NCBI GenBank assembly: GCA_001650895.1
Contig: LXYH01000004.1
Span: 96,819-160,818, forward strand
Length of the DNA stretch: 64,000 nt
Direction: 5' to 3'
Source of the DNA: Rhodobacteraceae bacterium EhC02
GTDB taxonomy: Bacteria; Pseudomonadota; Alphaproteobacteria; Rhodobacterales; Rhodobacteraceae
Shown: positions 39,164-49,166 of the stretch, piece after piece
How the letters are laid out: every line of letters begins with the position of its first letter
Position numbering within the stretch: the stretch's first letter is position 1
Translations under genes and position numbers: made by a program
Notes under the pieces: model-generated
Seen by the model: the letters and a program-made list of their open reading frames with translations, nothing else
The model's database searches: none
Told to the model about the DNA's origin: nothing

Positions 39164-40597
39164 TCAGCCGTGCTTGATCATCACGTGGCGCACGAAGGTG
39201 TAATCCTCCAGCGCATAGGCGGACATGTCCTTGCCATAGCCGGATTGCTTTATCCCGCCATGGGGCATCTCGTTCACCAGCATGAAATGCGTGTTGATCC
39301 AGGTGCAGCCATAGCGCAGCCGCGCCGCTGTCGCCATTGCGCGGCCCACATCCTTGGTCCAGACCGATGAGGCCAGGCCATAGTCGCTGTCATTGGCCCA
39401 GGCCACGGCCTCGTCCACATCTGTGAAGGGTGTGATCGACACGACGGGGCCGAACACCTCGCGCCGCACGATTTCATCGGCCTGGGTGGCACCTGCCACG
39501 ACCGTGGGACGATAGTAGAAGCCCTGGTCCATCGCCTCGCCGCCCGTGGTGACCTGGATGTGGTTCATCTCGCGCGCGCGGTTGACGAAACTGGCCACCC
39601 GGTCGCGCTGGCGCAGGCTGATCAGGGGGCCGATCTCGTTCGTGGTGTCGTCGGCATTGCCCAGCTGGATCGAGGCGACGGCATCGGTCAGATCGGCCAC
39701 CAGCCGGTCATAGACCTTGCGGCCCGCATAGATGCGGCAGGCGGCGGTGCAATCCTGCCCGGCATTGTAGAAGCCGAAGGCGCGCAGCCCTTCGACCACC
39801 TCGGACACATCGGCATCATCGAACACCACCACGGGGGCCTTGCCGCCCAGTTCCAGATGGGTGCGCTTGACCGTCTTGGCGGCGGCATCCAGCATCTTCT
39901 TGCCGGTCGCCACATCCCCCGTCAGGCTGATCATGTCCACCTGCGGATGGTTGATCAGGTAGTTGCCTACCGTATGCCCGCGCCCCGGCAGGATGTTCAC
40001 GACCCCTTCGGGCAGTTCCTCGGACAGGATCCTTGCCATCTTCAGCGCGGTCAGCGGCGTCTGTTCGGATGGTTTGAACACCACCGTGTTGCCGCCCGCG
40101 ATGGCCGGGGCCAGTTTCCAGGCCATCATCATCAGCGGATAGTTCCATGGCGCGATGCTTGCCACGACCCCGATGGGATCGCGCCGGATCATGCTGGTAT
40201 GCCCTTCCATGTATTCGCCCGCGATCGCGCCGGTCTGACAGCGCACCGCACCCGCGAAAAAGCGGTAGCAATCCACGATGGCGGGGATTTCATCGTTGCG
40301 CGCGGCGTTGATCGGCTTGCCGCAGTTCAGCGCCTCGAGGGCGGCGAAACCTTCGGCCTCGGCCTCGACCCGGTCGGCGATGCGCAAGAGCACGGACGCG
40401 CGTTCGGCGGGCGTGGTGCGCGACCATGTCGCGAAGGCCCGGCGCGCGGCGGCCACGGCGCGATCCACCTGCGCGGTGCTGGCCTCGGCCACTTCAAGGA
40501 TCAGCGCGCCGGTGCGCGGATCAAGGATGGGTTCCGCTGCATCCTGTCCCGGTTCGAACCGGTCACCGATCAGCAGGTCCGTATCAATATTGCCCAT
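39164..40597 (-). CDS. patD: Gamma-aminobutyraldehyde dehydrogenase (PatD/YdcW type)
   Basis: The 477-residue NAD-dependent aldehyde dehydrogenase has the catalytic cysteine in [11 protein letters not shown], the general base in [13 protein letters not shown] and the coenzyme segment [17 protein letters not shown]. The segment [18 protein letters not shown] is typical of the YdcW/PatD group. The enzyme oxidises 4-aminobutyraldehyde to GABA in putrescine breakdown. It is the last gene of an operon in the order of E. coli ydcSTUVW, which strengthens the call. Betaine aldehyde is a possible alternative substrate. Confidence 0.88.
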   Translation of the reverse strand: MGNIDTDLLIGDRFEPGQDAAEPILDPRTGALILEVAEASTAQVDRAVAAARRAFATWSRTTPAERASVLLRIADRVEAEAEGFAALEALNCGKPINAARNDEIPAIVDCYRFFAGAVRCQTGAIAGEYMEGHTSMIRRDPIGVVASIAPWNYPLMMMAWKLAPAIAGGNTVVFKPSEQTPLTALKMARILSEELPEGVVNILPGRGHTVGNYLINHPQVDMISLTGDVATGKKMLDAAAKTVKRTHLELGGKAPVVVFDDADVSEVVEGLRAFGFYNAGQDCTAACRIYAGRKVYDRLVADLTDAVASIQLGNADDTTNEIGPLISLRQRDRVASFVNRAREMNHIQVTTGGEAMDQGFYYRPTVVAGATQADEIVRREVFGPVVSITPFTDVDEAVAWANDSDYGLASSVWTKDVGRAMATAARLRYGCTWINTHFMLVNEMPHGGIKQSGYGKDMSAYALEDYTFVRHVMIKHG

Positions 40598-40626
40598 GTG
40601 GTAACCTCCCTTGGGTCATATGCGGG

Positions 40627-41436
40627 TCATTTCCCGCCGCCGGCGGTCTCGGATCCGCCGCGCGTCAGGTAATAGGCGATGAGGATCGGCACGAAGGTGG
40701 TCACGAAGACCACGATCGCCACCACGTTCGTCACGGGGCGCTGGCGCGGGCGCACCAGCTCGTTCAGCATCCAGATCGGCAGGGTGCTTTGCTGGCCTGC
40801 GGTGAAGGTGGTCACGATCACCTCGTCGAAGGACAGCGCGAAGGCCAGCATCCCGCCCGCCAGCAGCGCCGAGCCGAGGTTGGGCAGGATCACATGCCGA
40901 AAGGTCTGAAAGCCGTTCGCGCCCAGATCCATCGAGGCCTCGACGATGGAGCCCGACAGCCGCCGGAACCGCGCGACCGCGTTGTTGAACACGATCACGA
41001 TGCAGAAGGTCGCGTGCCCCATCAGGATCGTCCAGGTCGAAAACGGGATATCCATGATCGAAAAGGCCGACCGCAGCGACATGCCTGTGATGATGCCGGG
41101 CAGCGCGATGGGCAGGATGATCAGCAGGCTGATCTGGTCGCGCCCGAAGAACCGCGTCCTTGCCATGGCGGCCGCGCAGAGCGTGCCCAGGATCAGCGCC
41201 ATCACCGTCGACAGCGCCGCCACCTTCAGCGACAGGTACAGCGGCGGCCAGATGTCGGCGCGGTTCCACGCCACGGCGAACCATTGCGTGGTCAGTCCCG
41301 GTGGCGGGAACTGATAGGTGCGTTCATCCGTCGTGAAGGCATAAAGAAAGATCAGCAGGATCGGCAGGTGCAGGAACAAGAGCCCCGCAATGGCACCAAC
41401 GGTCAGGATCAGGGGCGGGCGGCTGTCAGAGCGCAT
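40627..41436 (-). CDS. ydcV: Putrescine-type ABC transporter permease (YdcV/PotC-like)
   Basis: The 269-residue protein has six membrane helices and the permease loop [20 protein letters not shown] at about residues 166-185. It pairs with the permease gene upstream, which it overlaps by 11 bases. Gene order (binding protein, ATPase, two permeases, aldehyde dehydrogenase) equals ydcSTUVW. Confidence 0.9.
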   Translation of the reverse strand: MRSDSRPPLILTVGAIAGLLFLHLPILLIFLYAFTTDERTYQFPPPGLTTQWFAVAWNRADIWPPLYLSLKVAALSTVMALILGTLCAAAMARTRFFGRDQISLLIILPIALPGIITGMSLRSAFSIMDIPFSTWTILMGHATFCIVIVFNNAVARFRRLSGSIVEASMDLGANGFQTFRHVILPNLGSALLAGGMLAFALSFDEVIVTTFTAGQQSTLPIWMLNELVRPRQRPVTNVVAIVVFVTTFVPILIAYYLTRGGSETAGGGK

Positions 41437-42400
41437 CGAATGCCCCCTTGCGCCGCGCGATGGTCAGATAGATCAGCATGATCACGATGGGCACCACCGC
41501 AAAGGCCGCCGCCAGCGGAATGTTCCCCGCCGTGCCCTGCAACTGATAGACCGCCTGCCCGATGAAACGGCGCGACGATCCGACGATCTGCGGGATGATG
41601 TAATCCCCCATCGTCAGCGAGAAGGTAAAGATCGACCCCGCGATGATCCCCGGCAGCGCCAGCGGAAAGATCACCGTGCGCATCGTCTGCCAGCGGCTGG
41701 CCCCCAGATCGGCCGAGGCTTCCAGCATGGATTGCGGCACCCGTTCCAGCGAGGCCTGCATCGGCAGGATCATGTAGGGCAGCCAGACGTAGAGAAATAC
41801 AAGCCAAGTCCCGATATAGCTGGTCGATAGCGACGTGCCCCCGATCACCGGCAAGGCCAGAATACCGTTCAGCACCGCCGAGGCCCCGATCCCGTCCGTG
41901 GCCCATGTGATGATCCCCTCGCGCGCCAGGATCAGCTTCCAGGCATAGACCTTGACCAGGTAGGACGACCACAGGGGCAGCATCACGCCAAGATAGAACA
42001 GCGCCTTCCAGTGCCCGCGCGCATAGCGGGCCGCGAAATAGGCGATGGGAAAGGCGATGACCACCGCCCCCAGCGTCACGGCGGCGGACATTGCAACCGT
42101 GCGGATGATGATGTCCAGGTTGGCCGGGCGGAACAGCTCGGCATAGGTGGACAGCGTGAATTCCCGCCGGATCTGCCCCGAGAATTCGTCGATCGAATAA
42201 AAGCTTTGCAGCAGCAGGGCCGATAGCGAGCCAAGGTAGACCACGACCAGCCAGCCCAGCGGCAGGATCAGAAGTGCGGCCAGCAACAGGTTTGGATGCC
42301 GCCACAGCAGCGCAGACACCCTGTCGCCTGCCCCACGTTCGGGCAGGATCGCCGAAGGGGTGGCCGGGGTCCGATCCGATGGTTGCGCGGCCAGCGTCAT
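41426..42400 (-). CDS. ydcU: Putrescine-type ABC transporter permease (YdcU/PotB-like)
   Basis: The 324-residue protein has an N-terminal polar leader, about six membrane helices and the loop [20 protein letters not shown] near residue 233. It forms the membrane channel together with the downstream permease. Its start overlaps the stop of the ATPase gene by one base. Confidence 0.9.
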   Translation of the reverse strand: MTLAAQPSDRTPATPSAILPERGAGDRVSALLWRHPNLLLAALLILPLGWLVVVYLGSLSALLLQSFYSIDEFSGQIRREFTLSTYAELFRPANLDIIIRTVAMSAAVTLGAVVIAFPIAYFAARYARGHWKALFYLGVMLPLWSSYLVKVYAWKLILAREGIITWATDGIGASAVLNGILALPVIGGTSLSTSYIGTWLVFLYVWLPYMILPMQASLERVPQSMLEASADLGASRWQTMRTVIFPLALPGIIAGSIFTFSLTMGDYIIPQIVGSSRRFIGQAVYQLQGTAGNIPLAAAFAVVPIVIMLIYLTIARRKGAFDAL

Positions 42401-43389
42401 CAGCCCTGCTCCATCACGTGCATGGCTTGATCATCCCAGGCCAGGCCAACCTCGCGCCCCTGTTCGGGTACCGAGCTGCCCTTGGGCAGAAAGACCGAAA
42501 TCTCGCCGCCCGGCGCCGCCACGACGACGCGGGTACCGGCCCCAAGATAGCGCAGGGCGATCACCTGCCCGCGTATCCGCGCGCCGTCATCGACGATGCG
42601 CACCGATTCCGGGCGCAGGCTGACGGGACGGGGGGGCGCGCCGAAACTGGCGGCCATCTCGGCGCTCAGCACATTCGACGACCCGACGAAATCGGCAACA
42701 AATCGCGTCCGTGGTTTTTCATAGATTTCGGCAGGCGTCCCGATCTGCGCGATCCTGCCTTCGGAAAAGACCGCGACCTGATCGGCCATCGACAGCGCCT
42801 CGCCCTGGTCATGGGTGACGAAGACAAAGGTGATGCCCAGACGCTGTTGCAGGGCTTTCAACTCGTCCTGCATCGCCTCGCGCAGCTTGAGGTCCAGCGC
42901 GCCCAGGGGTTCGTCCAGCAGCAGGACGCGCGGCTCGTTGATCAGCGCGCGCGCCAGCGCCACGCGCTGCCGCTGCCCGCCCGACAACTCGCCCGGTTTG
43001 CGGCCGCCGTAGCCTTCCAGCTTGACCAGCGCCAGCAATTCCTCGGCCCGGTCATGGCGCGTGCGCTTGTCCACACCCTTGACCATCAGCCCGTAGGCCA
43101 CGTTGTCGCGCACGTTCATGTGCGGAAACAGCGCGTAGTCCTGAAAGACGGTATTCACGTTGCGCCGGTTGGGCGGCACATCGCTGCAATCCTGCCCGAA
43201 GATGCGGATCATGCCGCCCGTAGGCTGCTCGAACCCGGAAATCAGCCGCAGGCAGGTGGTCTTGCCCGATCCCGACGGCCCCAGCATCGCAAAGAACGTG
43301 CCTTCCGCGATGCTCAGATCGACACCATCGACCGCCCGGACCGATCCGAAATGGCGCGACACGTTCTGGAATTCGACAGCTGCGGGCAT
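42400..43389 (-). CDS. ydcT: Putrescine-type ABC transporter ATPase (YdcT/PotA-like)
   Basis: The 329-residue ATPase has Walker A GPSGSGKTTCLRLI, signature LSGGQRQRVALARAL, Walker B VLLLDEPLGALD and the C-terminal TOBE domain (from about residue 250) usual in the PotA subfamily. I chose the ATG at MPAAVEFQNVS, where the family starts; GGAAGAT lies upstream. It is second in the operon. Confidence 0.93.
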   Translation of the reverse strand: MPAAVEFQNVSRHFGSVRAVDGVDLSIAEGTFFAMLGPSGSGKTTCLRLISGFEQPTGGMIRIFGQDCSDVPPNRRNVNTVFQDYALFPHMNVRDNVAYGLMVKGVDKRTRHDRAEELLALVKLEGYGGRKPGELSGGQRQRVALARALINEPRVLLLDEPLGALDLKLREAMQDELKALQQRLGITFVFVTHDQGEALSMADQVAVFSEGRIAQIGTPAEIYEKPRTRFVADFVGSSNVLSAEMAASFGAPPRPVSLRPESVRIVDDGARIRGQVIALRYLGAGTRVVVAAPGGEISVFLPKGSSVPEQGREVGLAWDDQAMHVMEQG

Positions 43390-43412
43390 GGGATCTTCCG
43401 GGTCAGACAGGG

Positions 43413-43439
43413 GGCGCCCCCCGCTTGCGCGGGGGTGCC
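43413..43439 (-). terminator. Intercistronic hairpin after the binding-protein gene
   Basis: A strong GC-rich hairpin (GGCGCCCCC pairing with GGGGGTGCC around a short inner stem and loop) lies between the binding-protein stop and the ATPase start. There is no T-run. Such hairpins usually protect the mRNA of the binding protein, which is needed in excess over the other subunits. Confidence 0.5.
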
Positions 43440-43466
43440 GTTTCGCAAGTGGTGATAAGTCTGGCG

Positions 43467-44624
43467 TCAGCGGCCGCCGATCACGCCGATGTAGTCGGAC
43501 ACCCAGCGATAATAGGGCACGCATTCGCCCTGGCTTTCGCATTTGGTGACAGGCGTGGTCCAGAAGCGGATCCGTTCGAAATCGTCGAAACCGTTCTTGG
43601 TGCAGCCCTCGGCGGTCTGCATGCCGCGCCCGTCGGTGCAGGCGGCCGGCACAACCGGGTTGGCCCCGAACCAGACCGACAGATCGGCCTGCAGGTTGGA
43701 TGCCAGCGTATGCTCCATCCACAGATAGGCGCAGGTCGTGTTCTCGGCGTTCACATGCAGCATGGATGTATCGGCCCAGCCGGTCGCCCCTTCCTGCGGG
43801 ATCACGCTGGCCACCGGCACGCCGTCGGCCTGCAGCAGGTTCACCTGGAAGGGCCATGTACCCGATGCCGCCATGCCTTCGTTGCGGAAGTCGTCCATCT
43901 GGATGAAGGCGTCATGCCAATAGCGCGCCGTCAGGGTGCGCTGCACGCGCAGAACATCCAGCGCCGCATCATACTGTTCCTGGTTCAGTTCGTAGGGCGA
44001 GGTGATGCCAAGCTCGGGCTTGTGGAACATCAGGTATTGCGCCGCATCCGCGATATGGATCGGGCCGTCATAGGCCTGCACGCGGCCCTTGTTGGTCTTG
44101 CCATCGGGCAGGTCCATTTCCTCGAACACCACGTTCCATGATGTGGGCGGGCTGTCACCGAAGACTTCGGTGTTGTACATCAGCACGTTCGGCCCCCACT
44201 GGTAGGGCACGCCGTAATGCACCCCGTCGACCACGTACCACGGTGCGTCCTTCAGCCGGTCATCGACCGTGCCCCAGGACGGGATCAGCGACAGGTTGAT
44301 CGGCTGCACGCGCTGCCCGGCCACCAGCCGCAAGGACGCGTCGCCCGAGGCGGTGACAAGGTCGAACCCGCCTTCGTTCATCAGCGCCACCATCTCGTCC
44401 GAGGTGTTGGCGGTCTTGACCTGCACCATGCAGCCCGTTGCCTCTTCGAACTTGGTGACCCAGTCGAATTCGGCCATCGTCTCGCCGCGCTCGATATAGC
44501 CGGGCCAGGCGACGATGTTCAGCTTGCCCTCGGGTGTGCCCAGTTCGGCGATCTGCGCCACCGCTGGCATCACGCCCAGCATGGCCGCCAATGCCGTGGT
44601 TCCCATCAGTCTGAGATGTTTCAT
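43467..44624 (-). CDS. ydcS: Polyamine-type periplasmic binding protein (YdcS/PotD-like)
   Basis: The 385-residue product has a signal peptide (LMGTTALAAMLGVMPAVAQ) and the PotD-like core: LNIVAWPGYIERGE, GGFDLVTASGDASLR, VPYQWGPNVLMYN. It should capture putrescine or a related polyamine in the periplasm. The ATG at MKHLRLMG follows GGAG by nine bases; an ATG five codons earlier is in frame. It is the first gene of the operon and follows a LysR gene on the same strand after 203 bp. Confidence 0.9.
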   Translation of the reverse strand: MKHLRLMGTTALAAMLGVMPAVAQIAELGTPEGKLNIVAWPGYIERGETMAEFDWVTKFEEATGCMVQVKTANTSDEMVALMNEGGFDLVTASGDASLRLVAGQRVQPINLSLIPSWGTVDDRLKDAPWYVVDGVHYGVPYQWGPNVLMYNTEVFGDSPPTSWNVVFEEMDLPDGKTNKGRVQAYDGPIHIADAAQYLMFHKPELGITSPYELNQEQYDAALDVLRVQRTLTARYWHDAFIQMDDFRNEGMAASGTWPFQVNLLQADGVPVASVIPQEGATGWADTSMLHVNAENTTCAYLWMEHTLASNLQADLSVWFGANPVVPAACTDGRGMQTAEGCTKNGFDDFERIRFWTTPVTKCESQGECVPYYRWVSDYIGVIGGR

Positions 44625-44827
44625 TCCAGTGCTCTCCATGTCGGTGCTTCACGTTACGCCGCCCCTTGCGCGGGCCGGTCCTTCATTGCGGTCAGGGTAT
44701 GGAGAGGGGGTTGCTTCGCAATATCAAAATCCAGAAGCGATCCATCGGTTTTTCCGATACCTCGCCCCCGCGATGGCCCGGACCGACGTTTTCAAGTGAA
44801 TATCGGATGATAGCAAAGGGGCGCGGT

Positions 44828-45730
44828 CTAGCGGCCCGGCAAGGTGGATTGCGCCACTCTGATGAAATTCCGGGCTTGCGGACTGAGTGGGGCACCCCGC
44901 CGCCAGGCAAGGCCAACCTGTACGGTGGGCAGGTCGCCCGACACGTCCCTAATCTCGATTCGGTCGCCTTCCAGCGACCATGGGCGATAGACCAGCCCCG
45001 GCAGGATCGCGAGGCCCGCCCCCGTGGCGACAAGGCTGCGCACGGCCTCGACCGACCGGGTGCGAAAGGCGATGGTCGGCTTGACCGCCAGCGCCGCCAT
45101 CAGCTGCCGCATGCTTTCCTCGATCTCGTCGACCATCAGCTGGATCAGCGGCACCTCGGTCAGCTGCTCCAGCGAAATTGCATCCGCCTGCCCCAGCGGA
45201 TGGCCCAGCGGCAGCCACAGCCGGTAGGGCGACACCAGAAGCGTCTCGACGTTCAGGGCCATGCGGTCATGCACCGAAGATGTCAGCAGAACCGCCACAT
45301 CCAGCTCGCCGCCGATCAGCAGGTGTTGCAGGTATTCGCCGCTATCCTCGATCACGTTCAGCTCGACCCGGGGATGCGCGCGGCGAAAGCGCGACAGGAT
45401 ATCGGACAGCACATAGCCCGCCACAAGCGAGGTGACGCCCAGCGCCAGCCGCCCGCCTTCCTGGTCAGCCTGCCCCCGGAAGGCATGCCGCGCATTCGAC
45501 ACATCGGCAAGGATCTGCTGGGCGTGGCGCAGGAACTGGCTGCCCAGATGCGTGATCTCAAGCCCGCGCGCCTGCCGTTCGAACAGGGTCACGCCCAGAT
45601 CGTCCTCCAGCGCGCGAATCGCCTCGGTCACCGAGGATTGCGAGATCGACAGCACGCGCGCCGCCCCCGTCACCGACCCCTGTTCGGCGGCGGCGATGAA
45701 GAATTGCAGCTGTCGCAACGTGAATGCCAT
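44828..45730 (-). CDS. LysR-family transcriptional regulator
   Basis: The 300-residue protein has the LysR helix-turn-helix at residues 3-62 (LRQLQFFIAAAEQGSVTGAA, then ISQSSVTEAIRALEDDLG) and a two-lobed effector domain from about 90. It lies directly upstream of the putrescine operon on the same strand and is a plausible regulator of it. LysR regulators more often stand divergent from their target, so the link is tentative. Confidence 0.92.
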   Translation of the reverse strand: MAFTLRQLQFFIAAAEQGSVTGAARVLSISQSSVTEAIRALEDDLGVTLFERQARGLEITHLGSQFLRHAQQILADVSNARHAFRGQADQEGGRLALGVTSLVAGYVLSDILSRFRRAHPRVELNVIEDSGEYLQHLLIGGELDVAVLLTSSVHDRMALNVETLLVSPYRLWLPLGHPLGQADAISLEQLTEVPLIQLMVDEIEESMRQLMAALAVKPTIAFRTRSVEAVRSLVATGAGLAILPGLVYRPWSLEGDRIEIRDVSGDLPTVQVGLAWRRGAPLSPQARNFIRVAQSTLPGR

Positions 45731-45813
45731 GTCATGGGCCCGCCCTCTGCCCCGACCGCAGCATCGCGGCCAGGGCGGGCCTTGGTCAAGTGCAAGCGCG
45801 CGCCCACCCCCGG

Positions 45814-47244
45814 CTAGAGGTAGCGCCCCCCCTCGATCACTGTCCCCGCGACGGTGCCGGGAATGTACGAAGGCCCTGCCCCCACCGTGTTGATCACGCC
45901 ATTGCCCGTTGCGACGTAGCGCGTACCCTGGATCGCACCGGCCGCCTCGTTCCACGCGACCTGAGAGCCCACGATCTGCGCGATCCCGTTCAATCCGGCA
46001 TAGACAGTGGCGTTGAATGTCACGGGGGCCGTCGTCACCACGCTGACGCCGCTGCCCAGGTAGATATGCCCGCCCGCCGTGCTGAAGAGAAAATGCGCGC
46101 TGCCCGTCACGCCAAGCCGCAGGGTGCAGGACAGCACCTCGACATAGGCGGCATTGTCGGCGCCGATCAGGCGGGCCGTGCCGGTGCCAAGCTCGACCGT
46201 GCCGCGCAGGTTCACCCGCGCGCCGTAGCGCGCCCATAGCGTGACACTTGCCCCGGCGATCCGCAGTTCGCGCAGGGTCAGGTCGCAGGGGCCCGACACC
46301 TGTACGCCATAGGTCGTCCCCGAAATCGTGGTGGCGCCCGCCCCCGCCCCTTCAAGCGTCAGGCGCAGGTTGCCATTGCCCGGCACGAAAAGCCGCGCAC
46401 CTTCGGCAAAACTGCCCGCACCGATGCGCACCGTCACCGCGAAGGGCCCGCAATAAAGCCCTGCCGCCATGTCGACCGCCCGCTGTACCGTCCGAAAGGC
46501 CCCGGCTGCGGAATCCGTCAACCCGTCATTGGCATCGCTGCCGTCCAGCCGCACGAAATATGTCCGGTTGGCGCTTAGCTGCTCGGGGACACCGCTGATC
46601 CCGGCCGGAAAGCTGGCCTGCCCGCTGCTGGCGTCGATGACCATCGCCTCGGTCCAGCTGGCCCCATCGGCGCTGACCTTGACATGCAGGTCATCATCCC
46701 CCGCCAGCCCAAGCTCGGCCCGGCCCGACCAGCCGCTCTGCCACAGAAGCGAGGCCGTATCACCCGCCGCCGCCTTGTTGACCACCAGCCGGTGGTCATC
46801 CCCGTCATGGGTCAACAATGTGGCGGGCGCGGCCACGGCAAGACGGTTGGTCGCGTCCGAGGTGGTGTTGATCCCGAGCCCTGCAAGGTTCTCGAGGCCA
46901 GCCAGACCCGGCACGACCCAATCCGCGCCATCCCAGACCCGCAACTCGGCCGAACCGGCCAGCGTGGCGATCCAGCCGGGGCGCGGGTTGCGGAAGATCC
47001 AGCCATTGCCGGAAAAGACCGCCAGAGCACCATCTTGCCCCCCCCAGGCGCCACCGGCCCCGGCACCGATGGCCCAGACCTCGCCCTGGGCGGGCTGCGC
47101 GGGCGGCGTGACGGCGCCGAACCCTTCGACCGCCAGCTGCACCAGGGCATCCAGCAGCCGCAGCGCCTCGTTATGGGTGACATGCTTCTGCGCTTGCGAC
47201 GGCAGGATGAACGGCAGATCGAGCCGGGGCGAATTGTCCGACAT
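45814..47244 (-). CDS. DUF2793-domain protein with beta-helix-like C-terminal part
   Basis: The N-terminal 110 residues match the DUF2793 pattern: LDLPFILPSQAQKHVTHNEALRLLDALVQLAV, a segment whose core is SQAQKHVTHNEALR, followed by PGWIATLAGSAELRVWDGADW. The rest (to residue 476) is rich in Gly, Thr and Val with repeated short strands such as LTLRELRIAGASVTLWARYG, as in phage tail-spike or pectate-lyase-like beta-helices. In Rhodobacterales such proteins are, from memory, often phage- or gene-transfer-agent-associated. Here it stands alone, with no other phage gene in the window. Confidence 0.8.
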   Translation of the reverse strand: MSDNSPRLDLPFILPSQAQKHVTHNEALRLLDALVQLAVEGFGAVTPPAQPAQGEVWAIGAGAGGAWGGQDGALAVFSGNGWIFRNPRPGWIATLAGSAELRVWDGADWVVPGLAGLENLAGLGINTTSDATNRLAVAAPATLLTHDGDDHRLVVNKAAAGDTASLLWQSGWSGRAELGLAGDDDLHVKVSADGASWTEAMVIDASSGQASFPAGISGVPEQLSANRTYFVRLDGSDANDGLTDSAAGAFRTVQRAVDMAAGLYCGPFAVTVRIGAGSFAEGARLFVPGNGNLRLTLEGAGAGATTISGTTYGVQVSGPCDLTLRELRIAGASVTLWARYGARVNLRGTVELGTGTARLIGADNAAYVEVLSCTLRLGVTGSAHFLFSTAGGHIYLGSGVSVVTTAPVTFNATVYAGLNGIAQIVGSQVAWNEAAGAIQGTRYVATGNGVINTVGAGPSYIPGTVAGTVIEGGRYL

Positions 47245-47427
47245 GGGGCCTCCTTGGGGCTGGATGCGGGGGCCGATGGATAGGGCCGAAAGGGTCAAGA
47301 CCGCCTGAATCGGGCGTGCGGGGGGTTAACACTCGGGAAAGGACCGGGGCATGCCGCAAGACACGCTTGGACAGGCCCCATGGCGCGGGCTAGGCTGCGG
47401 CAACGCTGCTTTGGAAAGACCCCCGCC

Positions 47428-49092
47428 ATGCCCACCCGCGCCACGACGATCATCACCAATGCCCGCATCCTGACCATGGACCCGGACCACCCGAGGGCCG
47501 AGGCGGTAGCCCTGCGCCATGACCGCATCCTTGCGTTGGGATCGACCGCGGACATCGCGGCGCTTGCAGGTGCCGACTGCACGGTGATCGACGCGGGCGG
47601 CGCAAGCCTGCTGCCGGGTTTCATCGAAAGCCACCTGCACCTGTTCATGGGCGGGTCCGAACTGTCGCATCTTCAGCTTCTGGGCGTGGAAGGCCCGGAC
47701 CAACTGGGCCATGCCATCTGGGACTATGCCCACACCACCCCCCAGCGGCGGGTGATCGTGGGACAGGGCTGCGATTATGCCATCTATGGCCGCGCGCTGA
47801 CCCGCCATGACCTTGACGCGATCCTGCCGGACCGGCCGATCATCCTTGTGGCCGCGGATCATCACACCGGCTGGGCCAATACGGCTGCCCTGACCGAGGC
47901 GGGCATCCTGCAGGGCGCCACCGTCGGCCCCGGCAACGAGGTGGTGATGGGCGCGGACGGCCTGGCCACAGGCGAGCTGCGCGAATTCGAGGCGATGGCC
48001 CCCGTCCTGCGCGTGGCGGGCGAGCACCGGATCATGGCGGGCATCGCCACCGGCTTTGATCCCTTGCCCGCGCCCACGCAGGACGACATGATGGCCGACC
48101 TGCCCGCGATGCTGGCGGGCCTTGCCCATTGCGCGCGGCACGGGTTCACCAGCCTGGTGAACATGGACGGCAACCGCTACACGCTGCAGGTTCTGGACAC
48201 CCTGCGCCAGCAGGGCCGGCTGACCGCACGGGTGCGCGTACCCTTCCACTATCGCAATACCCGCAGCCCCGCCGATCTGGCCGAGGCCAGCGCGATGACC
48301 CGCGATTACAACGATGACTGGCTGTCATCGGGCTTCGTCAAGATGTTCATGGACGGGGTGATCGACAGCGGCACGGCCGTGATGCTGAACGACTATCCCG
48401 ACCAACCCGGCTGGCGCGGCGATCCGCTGCACGAGGCTGACCGCTTTGCCGAGATCTGCATCGAGGCCGACCGTCGCGGCCTGCAGATCGCGGTCCATGC
48501 CATCGGGGACGGCGCGGTGCGCCGGGTGCTGGACGGCTATGCCGCGGCCCGCAGCGCCAATGGCCCGCGCGACGCCCGCCACAGGATCGAACATATCGAA
48601 CTGATCGACCGGGCCGATGTGCCGCGCCTTGCGGAATTGGGTGTGATCGCATCGGTCCAGCCCTCGCATGTGCCGGGCGCGATGGATTTTCCACCCTTTC
48701 CGTCGCTCGACAAGATCGGTCGCACCCGCTGGAAAGACGCCTTCCTGACACGCACCCTGGCCGAGGCGGGCGCGCGGATCGTCTTTGCCTCGGACTGGCC
48801 GGTGGCCGACATCAACCCGCTGCGCAGCATCCAGGCCGCCCTGACCCGCCAACCCTATGAGGGCGCGCAGGACGAACGGCTGACCCTGCACCAGGTGCTG
48901 GCCGCCTATACGATCGGTGGCGCCTATGCCGAACATACCGAGGACCGCAAGGGCATGCTGCGCCCCGGCTACCTTGCCGATCTTGTGCTGCTGGATGGCG
49001 ATATCGAGGCCGCGGCGCCGGACCGCATCGCCACCATTGGCGTGGCCCGCACCATCTGCGGCGGGCGCACGGTCTGGAACGCCGCCACATAA
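47428..49092 (+). CDS. Amidohydrolase (YtcJ-like, amidohydrolase-3 family)
   Basis: The 554-residue enzyme has the metal-binding motif GFIESHLHLF near residue 72, a further VHAIGDGAVRRVLDGYA, RIEHIELID and FASDWPVADINPL near the end, as in amidohydrolase-3 proteins such as YtcJ. These metal-dependent hydrolases act on amides, ureas or cyclic compounds; the substrate is unknown. I chose the ATG giving MPTRATTIITNARILTMD. It is divergent from the DUF2793 gene. Confidence 0.9.
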   Translation: MPTRATTIITNARILTMDPDHPRAEAVALRHDRILALGSTADIAALAGADCTVIDAGGASLLPGFIESHLHLFMGGSELSHLQLLGVEGPDQLGHAIWDYAHTTPQRRVIVGQGCDYAIYGRALTRHDLDAILPDRPIILVAADHHTGWANTAALTEAGILQGATVGPGNEVVMGADGLATGELREFEAMAPVLRVAGEHRIMAGIATGFDPLPAPTQDDMMADLPAMLAGLAHCARHGFTSLVNMDGNRYTLQVLDTLRQQGRLTARVRVPFHYRNTRSPADLAEASAMTRDYNDDWLSSGFVKMFMDGVIDSGTAVMLNDYPDQPGWRGDPLHEADRFAEICIEADRRGLQIAVHAIGDGAVRRVLDGYAAARSANGPRDARHRIEHIELIDRADVPRLAELGVIASVQPSHVPGAMDFPPFPSLDKIGRTRWKDAFLTRTLAEAGARIVFASDWPVADINPLRSIQAALTRQPYEGAQDERLTLHQVLAAYTIGGAYAEHTEDRKGMLRPGYLADLVLLDGDIEAAAPDRIATIGVARTICGGRTVWNAAT

Positions 49093-49166
49093 GCGCGGAC
49101 CTGCACTGGTCACGCGCAGCCTTTGCCCCATCTTGCCCCTGACAGCAGGATGACGGAGCACGAGCC

